64,000 nt of DNA from Leisingera daeponensis (GCF_019801465.1 NZ_JAHVJA010000001.1:496001-560000), one strand, 5' to 3'. Shown: positions 47,896-57,365, numbered from the stretch's first letter. Numbers and translations are program-made. Notes: generated by a model not told the origin, from the letters alone.

Positions 47896-49113
47896 TCAGG
47901 CCTCCTTGGGCCGCATCACCAGCCACATCAGCGCGCCGCCTGCCAGCACAAGGAAGGGCGCCATCGCCATGTTGACCGCATTCCAGCCATCAACCGGATT
48001 GCCGCCGGAGCAGTTCATTAGACCGCCGGAGGCCAGAGAGGCCATGGTCACGCCGCCAAATACCAGAAGATCGTTCAGCCCTTGCATGCGGCCTTTCTCA
48101 TGGCTGTCATGGGCACCCGCCAGCATCGTGGTAGCGCCGATAAAGCCGAAATTCCAACCAATGCCGAGCAGAACTAGGGCAATGAAGAAGTTTTCCAGTT
48201 CCACGCCCTGGAGCGCTACTGCGCCGGCGCCTGCGAGGATGACGAGACCCGCGGCGACAATTTTCTCCACTCCGAAGCGGGCGATCAGATGGCCGGTGAA
48301 GAACGATGGCACATACATTGCCAGGACGTGGAAAGTGACCACGTCGGCAGCGTTGCCCTCAGTGAAACCGCAGCCCATTACCGCAAGGGGGGTCGAAGTC
48401 ATGACCAGGTTCATCAGCGCGTAAGAAACCATGGCGCAGATCACAGAGACAGCAATAACCGGCGTTTTCAGAAGCTCAAGGCGGCTGCGGCCCTGGGGGC
48501 TGTCCTGACTGGGTGCAGGCGGCCTTGGGATGTCCAGAAACAGGAACAGGGCTGCGCCCAGAACGTTCACGGCAATCACCGCCAAATACGTGCCAAGGAA
48601 TGGAATAACAAAGGCTTGGCTGGTGGCCTTCACAATCTGCGGGCCAATGACAGCAGCCGCCAGCCCGCCGGCCATCACATAGGAAATCGCCTTGGGCCGG
48701 AATCCCTCGGACGCTGTATCGGCCGCCGCAAAGCGGTAAAAACCATGCGCGCTCATGTAGATGCCGGTCAGCAGACTGCCGAGAAGGAAGATTGGGAAGG
48801 AGCCGAGATACAGCCCGTATGCACCGATGAGCCCGCCAAGGGCGCCAAAGGCTGCGCCGGTGAAGAAACCGGCGCGGCGGCCCCAGCGTTGCATTATGGC
48901 CGAGATGGGCGTGGCCGCCAGCATCGAGCCGCCCACAATCAGCGAGATCGGCAGCGTTGCAAAGCAGGGGTTGGATGCAAGCGACTGGCCGGCCAGGCCG
49001 CCAACGATGAAAATCATCGGCATCTGCGCGCCGAGAATGGCCTGGGCCAGCACCAGGATGGCAACGTTTTTCTTGGCGACCGCGTCGCTGGGGGTGGTCA
49101 TGGTCATGCTCAT
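47896..49113 (-). CDS. Major facilitator superfamily transporter
   Basis: A 405-residue MFS protein with about 12 membrane helices. IMQRWGRRAGFFTGA between helices 2 and 3 is the family loop, and a hydrophilic loop (about 205-222) sits in the middle. The GIGWNFGFIGATTMLAGAHD region resembles a subgroup of small-molecule efflux transporters common in proteobacteria. Substrate cannot be predicted. It is divergent from the DNA glycosylase gene. Confidence 0.87.
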   Translation of the reverse strand: MSMTMTTPSDAVAKKNVAILVLAQAILGAQMPMIFIVGGLAGQSLASNPCFATLPISLIVGGSMLAATPISAIMQRWGRRAGFFTGAAFGALGGLIGAYGLYLGSFPIFLLGSLLTGIYMSAHGFYRFAAADTASEGFRPKAISYVMAGGLAAAVIGPQIVKATSQAFVIPFLGTYLAVIAVNVLGAALFLFLDIPRPPAPSQDSPQGRSRLELLKTPVIAVSVICAMVSYALMNLVMTSTPLAVMGCGFTEGNAADVVTFHVLAMYVPSFFTGHLIARFGVEKIVAAGLVILAGAGAVALQGVELENFFIALVLLGIGWNFGFIGATTMLAGAHDSHEKGRMQGLNDLLVFGGVTMASLASGGLMNCSGGNPVDGWNAVNMAMAPFLVLAGGALMWLVMRPKEA

Positions 49114-49200
49114 ATGGGATGCGTAGCGGTGAACATGTGGCGGGGCAAGCCGCTTGCTGCACAGGAAGGCTCCCGTTTTGCCGGAGCCGGAGGGGGTGAC

Positions 49201-49860
49201 GTGGCGTCAGATCAGCCAAAGTTTCTGCCCGGCGCAGGCCGTATCATCCAGTGCGACGCCTGCGTTTCTGAAGGCGCGGACTGGCTGGCCGCTTTGGACA
49301 GCCGGTTTGCCCGCGCGCTCGAGCTGACCGGGCCGCTTCCGCTGCGGCGCAAGCCGGAAGGTTTTGCCGAACTGCTGAGCGCAATTGTCAGCCAGCAGGT
49401 GAGCGTCGCTTCTGCCAATGCGATTTGGAAGCGGATGAAAGAAGCAAAACTGACCGGCCCGCGCAAGATTCAGTGGGCAACAGACGAAGACCTGCGCGCG
49501 GCCGGCCTCAGCCGCCAGAAAATCCGCTATGCCCGGGCGCTGGCGGAAGCACGAATTGATTTCAAGGCGTTGCGGAATACTCCTGATGCGGAGGTGATTG
49601 CTACGCTTGTCCAGGTGCCGGGGATCGGCGTCTGGACGGCGGAGATCTACGCGATGTTCTCGTTGGGCCGCGCGGATGTGTTTGCGCATGGCGATCTGGC
49701 GCTTCAGGAGGCCGCGCGGGTGCTGTTCGATCTGCCTGCGCGCCCGAAGGAGCGGGAGATGCGGCAAATCGCCGAGGCCTGGTCGCCGTGGCGCTCGGTT
49801 GCGGCGCGCATTCTGTGGGCCTATTACCGTGTGGCGAAGGACAGGGAAGGAATCCGATGA
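49201..49860 (+). CDS. DNA-3-methyladenine glycosylase II (AlkA family)
   Basis: A 219-residue HhH-GPD glycosylase that removes alkylated bases. The helix-hairpin-helix is LVQVPGIGVWTAEIYAM, with catalytic Asp165 in FAHGDLALQ. It lacks the N-terminal Ada-type and extra AlkA domains, so it is a compact form. The start is GTG at 49201, with AGGGGG just upstream; the open frame continues far upstream across the MFS gene without a plausible start. It overlaps the esterase gene by four bases. Confidence 0.9.
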   Translation: MASDQPKFLPGAGRIIQCDACVSEGADWLAALDSRFARALELTGPLPLRRKPEGFAELLSAIVSQQVSVASANAIWKRMKEAKLTGPRKIQWATDEDLRAAGLSRQKIRYARALAEARIDFKALRNTPDAEVIATLVQVPGIGVWTAEIYAMFSLGRADVFAHGDLALQEAARVLFDLPARPKEREMRQIAEAWSPWRSVAARILWAYYRVAKDREGIR

Positions 49861-50522
49861 CTCGTGTACTGAATGCTGGCCGCAAGGAGCCGCTCTCCGG
49901 CGAAACCCGTTCTGTTGTGGTGTTCCTGCATGGCTACGGAGCCAACGGCGCAGACCTTCTGGGTCTTGCGGATCCGCTGGGAGAGCACCTGCCGGATACC
50001 CTGTTTGTGGCACCTGACGCGCCGGAGGCCTGTGCCGGCGCTCCATTTGGTTTCCAGTGGTTTCCGATCCCGTGGATCGACGGTTCCTCGGAAGAGGAAA
50101 GCATGCGCGGAATGCAGGCGGCGGTTGAGGATTTGAACGCCTTCCTGGATGCGCTGATGGTGGACGAGGACGTATTGCCTGAGCAGGTGGTGCTGTTCGG
50201 GTTCAGTCAAGGCACGATGATGAGCCTGCATGTCGCACCACGGCGAGAGGATCCGGTGGCGGGGATCGTAGCCTTCTCCGGACGCTTGCTGGCACCGGAA
50301 CTGCTGAAGGATGAGGCCGTGTCCAAGATGCCGGTGCTGCTGGTGCATGGCGATCAGGATGACGTTGTGCCGGTGCAGTCGCTGCCTGAAGCCGCTGAAG
50401 CGCTGCAGGAGGCCGGGTTCCAAGACGTGTTTGCCCACATCCAGAAAGGCACGGCCCATGGCATTGCCCCGGATGGGCTGAGCGTGGCGCTTGCCTTCAT
50501 GCGCGATAAACTGGGGCTGTAA
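49857..50522 (+). CDS. Alpha/beta-hydrolase, phospholipase/carboxylesterase family
   Basis: A 221-residue serine hydrolase. VVFLHGYGANGADLLG is the oxyanion loop, FGFSQGTMM carries the nucleophile serine, and LVHGDQDDVVPV and GTAHGIAPDG hold the Asp and His. The family acts on short acyl esters and lysophospholipids. The start at 49857 is set by the ATGA overlap with the glycosylase gene. Confidence 0.92.
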   Translation: MTRVLNAGRKEPLSGETRSVVVFLHGYGANGADLLGLADPLGEHLPDTLFVAPDAPEACAGAPFGFQWFPIPWIDGSSEEESMRGMQAAVEDLNAFLDALMVDEDVLPEQVVLFGFSQGTMMSLHVAPRREDPVAGIVAFSGRLLAPELLKDEAVSKMPVLLVHGDQDDVVPVQSLPEAAEALQEAGFQDVFAHIQKGTAHGIAPDGLSVALAFMRDKLGL

Positions 50523-50558
50523 CCGTCTGGTTCCGATAGGTTTTTGCTGAGCGAAGGG

Positions 50559-50981
50559 TCAAGGCGCCCAAAGGTGCGGCTCAGCGATTTCTACCGAATT
50601 CCCAGCCGGATCCCGGAAGTAAACAGACCGGGCACCGCTGGGCCAGTCGAATTCCGCCTCGATCTCAACACCTGCAGACTGCAGCCGCTTGCGCATTTGC
50701 AGCAGTTGCTCGCGGGATTGAGAAAAACAAACATGTCCCGGGCCCTTGGCACCATGCGGCGGAACCGGCAGGCGCGGGTTTCCTGGCGCTTTCACAGTTT
50801 CAGCAGCATTGAACAGCAGCAGAACTGAACTGCCGCAGCGGAAAAAAACATGCCTGTTGGCGACCCGCTGAATGGCCTCCAGTCCCAGTAGCCCGCCATA
50901 GAATGCTTCAGCTGCATCCAAATCGTCCACATAAAGGGACGCTTCCAGGATCGCTTCGGGGGCAGGGGATTCTGGTTGCAT
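50559..50981 (-). CDS. VOC (glyoxalase/bleomycin-resistance) family protein
   Basis: A 140-residue vicinal-oxygen-chelate protein with two beta-alpha-beta-beta-beta units: EASLYVDDLDAAEAFYGGLLG and GHVCFSQSREQLLQ, ending in YFRDPAGNSVEIAEP, where the Glu is a candidate metal ligand. The enzyme reaction is unknown. It is convergent with the esterase gene. Confidence 0.85.
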   Translation of the reverse strand: MQPESPAPEAILEASLYVDDLDAAEAFYGGLLGLEAIQRVANRHVFFRCGSSVLLLFNAAETVKAPGNPRLPVPPHGAKGPGHVCFSQSREQLLQMRKRLQSAGVEIEAEFDWPSGARSVYFRDPAGNSVEIAEPHLWAP

Positions 50982-50993
50982 GAAAGCAGGCTA

Positions 50994-51647
50994 TCAGCGG
51001 CGGCGCGGCCTGTCACCTTTGCCTTGGCGCGGGGATGCGGCCTTTTGTCTGCGCGGAGGCTTCTGCGAGGGTTTCGGCGGGCCCGGCACGCGGGGCGGTT
51101 CCAGATCCTCCCAGGCGCCTTGCGCAAGCCCGTCCAGGGTCCAAGCGCCGATGCTGTATCGGATCAACCGCAGCGTGGGATGGCCAACGGCTGCTGTCAT
51201 CCGCCGGATCTGGCGGTTGCGGCCTTCGCGGATCGCCAGTTCGATCCAGCTGTCGGGAACGGTTTTGCGGACGCGTACCGGCGGAGTGCGCGCCCAGAGG
51301 CCCAGCGGTTCCGGGATCAGCCGGGCCTTGGCGGGTTTGGTCATTCCGTCCTTGAGTTCAACACCTTCGGACAGCATCCGCAGCGCCTCGGCGCCGGGGA
51401 TGCCCTCCACCTGAACCCAATAAGTCTTTTCCATCTTGTGCTTGGGATCGGTGATCCAGGACTGGAGCCGCCCGTTGTCTGTCAGCAGCATCAGGCCCTC
51501 GCTGTCGCGGTCAAGCCGGCCGGCGGCATAAACCCCCGGGCTGTCGATGTATTTGCTGAGCGTGGCGCGCGGGCTGTCTTCGCTGCCGCGGTCGGTGAAT
51601 TGCGGCAGCACGTCATAAGGCTTGTTGAAGCGGATCAGGCGGGTCAT
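50994..51647 (-). CDS. 23S rRNA pseudouridine synthase, RluE-like
   Basis: A 217-residue RsuA/RluE-type pseudouridine synthase lacking an S4 domain. The catalytic aspartate lies in AAGRLDRDSEGLMLLT. A Pro/Arg/Lys-rich basic tail (last 30 residues) follows and may bind RNA. RluE modifies U2457 of E. coli 23S rRNA; that target is from the family. The start at 51647 (MTRLIRFNKPYDVL) matches family starts. Confidence 0.9.
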   Translation of the reverse strand: MTRLIRFNKPYDVLPQFTDRGSEDSPRATLSKYIDSPGVYAAGRLDRDSEGLMLLTDNGRLQSWITDPKHKMEKTYWVQVEGIPGAEALRMLSEGVELKDGMTKPAKARLIPEPLGLWARTPPVRVRKTVPDSWIELAIREGRNRQIRRMTAAVGHPTLRLIRYSIGAWTLDGLAQGAWEDLEPPRVPGPPKPSQKPPRRQKAASPRQGKGDRPRRR

Positions 51648-51876
51648 GGCAAGGCAATATGCGGCCGGACGCGCCAGGGCAAGGGACCGCACGCGCCGGA
51701 CCTGTGGATAACTGTCACGGCCCTGTCACGGAATCAGCTTAGCCACTGGCCGAGATATTGTGGATCATTGGGGCTTGTCAGGTGCCAACCACGATATATA
51801 GTCAAAGTCAGGCTGGGGCGGGTTCCCCGCTCTGGTTCCGGGAAACGGAAGATCAGGGCGAGGAAGACGTTCAAAA

Positions 51877-52461
51877 ATGGATGGCGATTTCAGGGCAGAG
51901 TTTGTCAGATCTCCAGGGGCGCTGAAACAGCACCCCGCGCTGGTGCTGAATGCGGATTACCGGCCGCTTTCATATTACCCGCTTTCTCTATGGTCCTGGC
52001 AGGATGCAGTGAAGGCAGCCTGGCTCGACCGGGTGGCCATCGTGGCGGAGTATGACGAGGTGGTGCACAGTCCGAGTACCGAGATCCGAATACCGTCTGT
52101 GGTGGTTCTGAAAGATTATGTGAAACCTCAAAAGCGCGTGGCCTTCACGCGCTTTAATTTGTTTTTGCGGGATGAATTCTGTTGCCAGTACTGCGGCAGC
52201 AAGGGCGAACTGACGTTCGACCATGTGGTGCCGCGTGCTGCTGGCGGGGTGACGAGCTGGGAAAACGTGGTCGCAGCCTGCAGCCCGTGCAATCTGAAGA
52301 AAGGATCCAAGTCACTGCACCGGGCAGGGATGTCGCTTCGCAAACCTCCGCGGCGGCCGGGGGCCGAAGAACTACGGAATACGGGGCGCAAGTTCCCGCC
52401 GAACCATCTGCATGAAAGCTGGATGGACTTCCTGTACTGGGATACCGAATTGGATGCCTAA
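51877..52461 (+). CDS. HNH endonuclease family protein
   Basis: A 194-residue protein with an N-terminal region typical of this group (LVLNADYRPLSYYPLSLWSW) and an HNH domain at about 100-150: CQYCG, TFDHVVPRAAGG, NVVAACSPCN with four zinc cysteines. Family members are widespread stand-alone housekeeping-like nucleases of unknown target. No methylase or phage gene is nearby, so restriction is not suggested. Confidence 0.88.
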   Translation: MDGDFRAEFVRSPGALKQHPALVLNADYRPLSYYPLSLWSWQDAVKAAWLDRVAIVAEYDEVVHSPSTEIRIPSVVVLKDYVKPQKRVAFTRFNLFLRDEFCCQYCGSKGELTFDHVVPRAAGGVTSWENVVAACSPCNLKKGSKSLHRAGMSLRKPPRRPGAEELRNTGRKFPPNHLHESWMDFLYWDTELDA

Positions 52462-52656
52462 GAAGGCTGAAACTATGCCTCCCGCCGGAGGGTTCCGGCC
52501 TTTCCACCTGCAAAGGGCGTCCCGCTGAGGGAGAGCAGCGGTTCCGATCCCCAGGAATGCCGCGTGTATGCCCAGTTAAACTGGTGCAGGTGAAAAGGCC
52601 GAAGGTGCTGGCGGCCTCATTTCGGCGGGCCGCCTTGCATTCCGCTAAGATGCTTT

Positions 52657-53703
52657 TCAGCCTTTGGCGCGCTGCAGCATGCCGAACAGATCGCGCGGGT
52701 CATCCGGGTCAGCCAGCATGTCCAGATCAATGAAGTAATCAGTCCCCTTGATGCGGTCGCGGATGTAACGCAGGGCCGAAAAGTCCTCGATAGCAAAACC
52801 GACGCTGTCGAACAGGGTAATCTGGCGGTCGGCGGTGCGCCCCTGTTTCTTGCCCGCAATCACTTCCCACAACTCAGTCACGGCGAAGTCTTCTGGCATC
52901 TGCTGTATTTCGCCTTCGATCCGGGTTTGAGGCGGGTATTCCACAAAAACATCGGATCGGCTGAGGATGCCTGCGGCCAATTCGGTCTTGCCGGGGCAGT
53001 CACCGCCGATCGCGTTGATATGCACACCGCTGCCGACCATGTTGTCGGTCAGGATCGTGGCATACTGCTTGTCCGCGGTGCAGGTGGTGAGAATTTGAGC
53101 GCCCTCTATGGCTTCTTCAGGCGTTTTGCAGGAAACGACTTCAATGCCCAGGCCTTGCAGGTTGCGGGCGCATTTCTCGGTGGCTGCGGAATCTTTGTCA
53201 TAAAGGCGCACGGATTTCAGGCCGATAATCGCCTTCATGGCCAGCGTCTGAAACTCCGACTGGGCACCGTTTCCAATCATAGCCATTGTCGTTGCGCCTT
53301 TAGGCGCCAGATACTTGGCAGCCATAGCTGATGTCGCCGCGGTCCGCAGGGCGGTCAGCATTGTCATTTCGGTCAGAAGCACCGGGTATCCGGTGTAGAC
53401 ATCCGCCAGCAGGCCGAATGCTGTGACGGTCTGCAGCCCTTCGGAAGTGTTCTTGGGGTGGCCGTTCACGTACTTGAACCCATAAGCCTCGCCGTCGGAA
53501 GTCGGCATCAGCTCAATCACGCCGACATCCGAATGGCTGGCAACGCGAGGGGTCTTATCAAACAGCTCCCAGCGCTTGAAATCATCCTCCACATAGGCGG
53601 CCAGATCGCGCAGCATCTGCTCGATGCCGACATGATGAATGAGACGCATCATGTTGTCGACGCTGACAAAAGGCACCAGCGCCTTGTCCGAAGGCTGTGT
53701 CAT
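52657..53703 (-). CDS. Ornithine cyclodeaminase
   Basis: A 348-residue OCD/mu-crystallin family enzyme. RTAATSAMAAKYLAPKGA and the Rossmann MIGNGAQSEFQTLAM motif bind NAD; INAIGGDCPGKTEL is the OCD hallmark. It converts ornithine to proline with release of ammonia. It is the last gene of the arginase operon and overlaps ctlX by four bases, so the pathway arginine to ornithine to proline is complete. Confidence 0.93.
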   Translation of the reverse strand: MTQPSDKALVPFVSVDNMMRLIHHVGIEQMLRDLAAYVEDDFKRWELFDKTPRVASHSDVGVIELMPTSDGEAYGFKYVNGHPKNTSEGLQTVTAFGLLADVYTGYPVLLTEMTMLTALRTAATSAMAAKYLAPKGATTMAMIGNGAQSEFQTLAMKAIIGLKSVRLYDKDSAATEKCARNLQGLGIEVVSCKTPEEAIEGAQILTTCTADKQYATILTDNMVGSGVHINAIGGDCPGKTELAAGILSRSDVFVEYPPQTRIEGEIQQMPEDFAVTELWEVIAGKKQGRTADRQITLFDSVGFAIEDFSALRYIRDRIKGTDYFIDLDMLADPDDPRDLFGMLQRAKG

Positions 53704-54629
53704 GCTGTTTTCCTTTCACGGGGGCTGAGATGGATGCCTGCCAGCATGCAGCGCACCGACCCGCCGGCGGTTTCGATTGTGGGAATGGTGAGCGGGAGCA
53801 GCTCCGCGCTCTGTTCAATGATGGAGGTCTGGTCCGGGCGAAGCGCCTGCAATGCGGTGGCGGAGAGCGCCAGAAGGCGACTGCGGCCTGTCAGCTCCAA
53901 AGCGTTGCCCGCAAAACTGGAGATCTGTTCCGGTGTCAGGTCAATAACCCGGCGCCCGGTTTCTTCCAGCCGCGCGGAAACTTCAGCGCGGCGCACAGGA
54001 TCGACGATCATGCCTAGGCAGATCAGCGCATATTCCGTACCGATCCCCATCAGGACATTGGTGTGATAAACGTCGCGGCCTGCATCATCTTTGGCTTCGA
54101 ACACCATGGGTTCAAAGTTGAAATGGGTGCAGAAGCGCTCCAGCAGCACTGGGTCGGCGCGGTTGGATTTCACTGTGTAGGCAATTCGGCCGATATGGTC
54201 GAGCACCATGGCGCCGGTGCCCTCCAGCGACAAACCGTCCTGCTCCAGGCCTGAATAATCGATCACGTCCTGCACGCGGTAGTCGCGCTTTAGAAGTTCG
54301 ATAACATCCCAGCGGCGCTCCTTGCGCCGGTTTTCGGCGTACATCGGATACACCGCAACGTGGCCGCCGGCATGAGTGGAGAACCAGTTGTTCGGGAACA
54401 CGCTGTCCGGTGTCTCGGTGGTGGTGTCGTCGAACACATGCACTGTGACACCGGCGCCACGCAGAGTTTCCACCGCGCCGTCAAACTCAGCCAGCGCTTG
54501 GGCCGATGTTGCCTGGGCCGAAGTGGTTGCCAGCGTTTGAAAAGCGTTGTCGCCTTTTGTTTCGGGATTTGACCGAAAGTGGTGCGGCCGCACCATCACC
54601 ACTGCGGAAGGGGCTTGCAGGCTGCTCAC
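53700..54629 (-). CDS. ctlX: CtlX-type amidinohydrolase (arginine deiminase-related)
   Basis: A 309-residue guanidino-group-modifying (pentein) enzyme of the CtlX/arginine-deiminase-related group. FPNNWFSTHAGG, LEGTGAMVLDH, the DVYHTNVLMGIG histidine and Cys294 in GGSVRCMLAG give the Cys-His-acidic triad. CtlX has been named for citrulline use in other bacteria. Here it is translationally coupled to arginase and OCD. It could hydrolyse citrulline, methylated arginine or a related compound to feed ornithine; the substrate is inferred. Confidence 0.82.
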   Translation of the reverse strand: MSSLQAPSAVVMVRPHHFRSNPETKGDNAFQTLATTSAQATSAQALAEFDGAVETLRGAGVTVHVFDDTTTETPDSVFPNNWFSTHAGGHVAVYPMYAENRRKERRWDVIELLKRDYRVQDVIDYSGLEQDGLSLEGTGAMVLDHIGRIAYTVKSNRADPVLLERFCTHFNFEPMVFEAKDDAGRDVYHTNVLMGIGTEYALICLGMIVDPVRRAEVSARLEETGRRVIDLTPEQISSFAGNALELTGRSRLLALSATALQALRPDQTSIIEQSAELLPLTIPTIETAGGSVRCMLAGIHLSPRERKTA

Positions 54630-55552
54630 TGGTAGCTCCGGGTCGGGCGGTCAAACACGCGGCGCCCGAGGGCGGAGGCGCAGAGATCGACCATCAAATG
54701 GGCTGTGCGGCCGCGTTCGTCCAGGAAGGGGTTCAATTCGACCAGATCCAGCGAGGTCATCAGCGCGGAATCATGCAGGATCTCGCAAACCAGATGCGCC
54801 TCGCGCACGGTTGCGCCGCCGGGAACGGTTGTGCCGACTGCCGGCGCAACCGACGGGTCCAGAAAATCAACGTCCAGAGACACATGCAGCATTCCGTTGG
54901 CTTGCGAGACCTGCTCCAGGAACCGGTTCAGCGGGCCGGCAATTCCGTTTTCGTCGATATGGCGCATGTCATGGGTCCGGATGCTGCTGTCCTCCAGTGC
55001 AAGACGCTCCTGCGTGTCGACGGACCGCAGGCCGATCATGCAGACATTTTCCTGCGGCACCGGGTTGGAAACTTCAGGAAAGCCTTCGAACCCGTTGCGG
55101 CCGGTGAAGTATCCGACCGGCGTTCCGTGCAGGTTGCCACTGCCAGTCGTCTGCGGTGTATGGAAATCAGTGTGTGCGTCCAGCCACAAAACAAACAGCG
55201 GGCGGCCTGCCTTGGCGGCGTGGTTGGCGGCTCCTGTAACCGAACCTAGGGACAGAGAATGGTCGCCGCCCAGAAAGATCGGCGTGCCCCGTTCCAGCGC
55301 TTCCTCGGCAGCTTTGGCGAGCCGTGAGGTCCAGCCGATGGTTTCGTTGCGGGCATAGATCAGGCCGTCATTGGTGTCTTCGGAATAGGCATCGGGCGCC
55401 ATGTTCCCGAGGTCTTCGACAGTGTGGCCGAGTCCTTGAAGGGCTTCCGTGATGCCGGCCGTGCGGTAGGCGTCGGGGCCCATCAGGCAGCCGGCCCTGC
55501 GTTTGCCGCTGTCTACCGGGGCTCCAATCAGGATGCAGTGTTGTGCTGTCAC
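54626..55552 (-). CDS. rocF: Arginase
   Basis: A 308-residue arginase with binuclear manganese motifs GGDHSLSLG, LDAHTDFHT and SLDVDFLDP, and the substrate loop around SGNLHGTPVGY. It splits arginine to ornithine and urea. The start is GTG at 55552 with GGGAGAG about nine bases upstream; the open frame to 55618 has no family similarity in its first 22 residues. It is divergent from the Lrp-type gene and overlaps ctlX by ATGA. Confidence 0.93.
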   Translation of the reverse strand: MTAQHCILIGAPVDSGKRRAGCLMGPDAYRTAGITEALQGLGHTVEDLGNMAPDAYSEDTNDGLIYARNETIGWTSRLAKAAEEALERGTPIFLGGDHSLSLGSVTGAANHAAKAGRPLFVLWLDAHTDFHTPQTTGSGNLHGTPVGYFTGRNGFEGFPEVSNPVPQENVCMIGLRSVDTQERLALEDSSIRTHDMRHIDENGIAGPLNRFLEQVSQANGMLHVSLDVDFLDPSVAPAVGTTVPGGATVREAHLVCEILHDSALMTSLDLVELNPFLDERGRTAHLMVDLCASALGRRVFDRPTRSYQ

Positions 55553-55664
55553 GAAGTTGCTCTCCCAAGTTCTCAGAACTAATACCAGAAACCTCCGATT
55601 TGTGATGGAATCCAGCATCCATTTTGCTCATAATGAGTGCTGTTTGTTCGAAGTGGGGAGAAAT

Positions 55665-56090
55665 ATGGATAAAACGGATGAGCGGCTGGTGTCGGCGCTC
55701 CGCCACAACGCACGGGCGTCGCTTTCGGATTTGGCGCTGGAGTTGAATCTGTCGCGGACTACGGTTCGTTCACGGATCGAGCGGCTGCAGGCGCGGGGTG
55801 ATATCCTGGGATTCTCGGTTGTGCTGAAGGAGGATGTCTTGCGAGATCCGGTGCGCGGGCTGATGCTGATCGGGATCGAAGGGCGCGGCACCAGCCGCAT
55901 CACGCGGCAGCTTCAGGGCCTTCCTGAAGTGCGCGCCATTCACACCACCAACGGGCGCTGGGACCTGATTGTGGAACTGGGCACTGAGACGCTGGAAACC
56001 CTGGATGCTGCGCTGGCCAAGATCCGGACGTTCGAAGGGGTTGTGAGCAGCGAAACAAATTTGCTTCTGGCGACCAAGAAGGACACTTGA
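55665..56090 (+). CDS. Lrp/AsnC-family regulator, likely of the arginase operon
   Basis: A 141-residue Lrp/AsnC protein: a helix-turn-helix (about 5-55, SLSDLALELNLSRTTVRSRI) and a RAM effector domain (about 65-135). It is divergent from rocF with a 112-base shared promoter region, the classic arrangement for control of arginine or ornithine catabolism by its own amino acid. GGGGAG before the ATG supports this start over longer frames. Confidence 0.9.
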   Translation: MDKTDERLVSALRHNARASLSDLALELNLSRTTVRSRIERLQARGDILGFSVVLKEDVLRDPVRGLMLIGIEGRGTSRITRQLQGLPEVRAIHTTNGRWDLIVELGTETLETLDAALAKIRTFEGVVSSETNLLLATKKDT

Positions 56091-56152
56091 CCGGCTTTTG
56101 TTTTTGCAATGCTGCCAGCAAGTTGGCGGCCGCATTGCAATTTTCCCGACGG

Positions 56153-56620
56153 TTAACCCTGCTTGCGGATATGGTTGGCCGCTGCAATCCATATCAAAGC
56201 AAGGCCAAAAGATGCGATTGCGTTCCAGCTGGCCATGGAGAGTGAGAGCATTTCCCAGGGAACCTCATCGCAACGCACCAGCGGAGCCGCCATGATCTGA
56301 TCCATCAGTTGATCCGGAGACAGCCCGCCAATAGGGCCGGAAGTGCAGGTGGAGGGGCCTTCCCACCAGCCGCGTTCCACCCCAGTGTGAAAAACGCCGA
56401 CCCCAGCGGTGGCCAGTGCCGCGAGGGCGCCAAGATAAGGCAGTACGGCGGCCGGGAAGATCAGCGCAAGGATGCCGATCCCTGCAGCCGCCGCGTGGGG
56501 ATAACGCTGCCAGTAGCACAGTTTGCAGGGGGCCATTTCGCCAAGGTACTGGAACCCGAGTGCGCCAAGCAGAAGCGCTGCTGAGCCGCCAGCGGCCAAT
56601 ACGATCAGAAACCGGTGCAT
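56153..56620 (-). CDS. dsbB: Disulfide bond formation protein DsbB
   Basis: A 155-residue membrane protein with four helices. The first redox pair is CKLC (Cys32, Cys35) in the conserved KLCYWQRYPH. The second pair, Cys92 and Cys117, lies in the second periplasmic loop. It reoxidises DsbA and passes electrons to quinone. It sits two bases after the yqaA-like gene. Confidence 0.93.
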   Translation of the reverse strand: MHRFLIVLAAGGSAALLLGALGFQYLGEMAPCKLCYWQRYPHAAAAGIGILALIFPAAVLPYLGALAALATAGVGVFHTGVERGWWEGPSTCTSGPIGGLSPDQLMDQIMAAPLVRCDEVPWEMLSLSMASWNAIASFGLALIWIAAANHIRKQG

Positions 56621-56622
56621 AA

Positions 56623-57201
56623 TCAGATGAACCTCACCATCAGGAAGCCGCCGAACAGGACCACCATGAAGGCAGTGAATACCAGCCCGAGACGGCGTTC
56701 AATGAAGTCGCGGACTGGTGCTCCAAATTGCCAAAGCAAGCCGGCAACAAAGAAAAAACGCAGCGCCCGTGCGAGGATAGAGGTTGCAATGAACGTGCCA
56801 ACCGGCATCCCGGTCCAGCCCGACATGATGGTGATCACCTTGTAGGGAAACGGTGTCACGCCAGCCCCCAGCACGGCCCAGAAGCCAAAGTCATTGAAAC
56901 GGGTGTTGAACTCCGCCATGGCATCGCCTTTGCCCATCGCCTCCAGCACCGGCTGGCCGATGCTGTCATAGAAGAATGCGCCGATGGCATAGCCCAAAAC
57001 GCCCCCTGCAACCGACGCCACGAGGGCCACCAACGCAACCAGCCATGCACGCGAAGGCCGCGCCAGGATCATCGGGATCATCAGCACGTCGGGCGGAATC
57101 GGGAAAACCGAACTTTCGGCAAAGGCGACAATTGCGAGGCACCACAGCGCCTTGGGGTGATCGGCCAATGCCATCGTCCGGTCATATAGCGGTTTCAGCA
57201 T
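56623..57201 (-). CDS. YqaA/DedA-like membrane protein
   Basis: A 192-residue membrane protein of the VTT/DedA superfamily, YqaA branch. ESSVFPIPPDVLMIPMILA and GAGVTPFPYKVITIMSGWTGM are the conserved re-entrant loops. It may work in lipid or ion handling at the inner membrane; the exact role is unknown. I prefer the start MLKPLYDR at 57201, which matches family starts; the longer frame to 57246 adds 15 residues. Confidence 0.87.
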   Translation of the reverse strand: MLKPLYDRTMALADHPKALWCLAIVAFAESSVFPIPPDVLMIPMILARPSRAWLVALVALVASVAGGVLGYAIGAFFYDSIGQPVLEAMGKGDAMAEFNTRFNDFGFWAVLGAGVTPFPYKVITIMSGWTGMPVGTFIATSILARALRFFFVAGLLWQFGAPVRDFIERRLGLVFTAFMVVLFGGFLMVRFI

Positions 57202-57365
57202 CCTGCGGCCTGCTTCCTCAACGGCGTTTGCCAAGGGACGTGGCATGCGCGCGGCGCCCCGTCAACCTTTGCTGGTGGTGAATTTGCCAACGGCTGCATT
57301 TTCGGCAGCAGAGACCTGTTTTGCCTCTGGACCTTGGCCGATTGCTTGGCTAGGAACAGAGCGTG

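Noticed and set aside
48289-49200. N-terminal extension of the DNA glycosylase frame
   Set aside because: The added sequence is antisense to the MFS gene; the GTG at 49201 with AGGGGG matches the true family start.
51877-52461. HNH nuclease as restriction enzyme or homing element
   Set aside because: No methyltransferase, intron or phage context; it belongs to a widely conserved stand-alone family.
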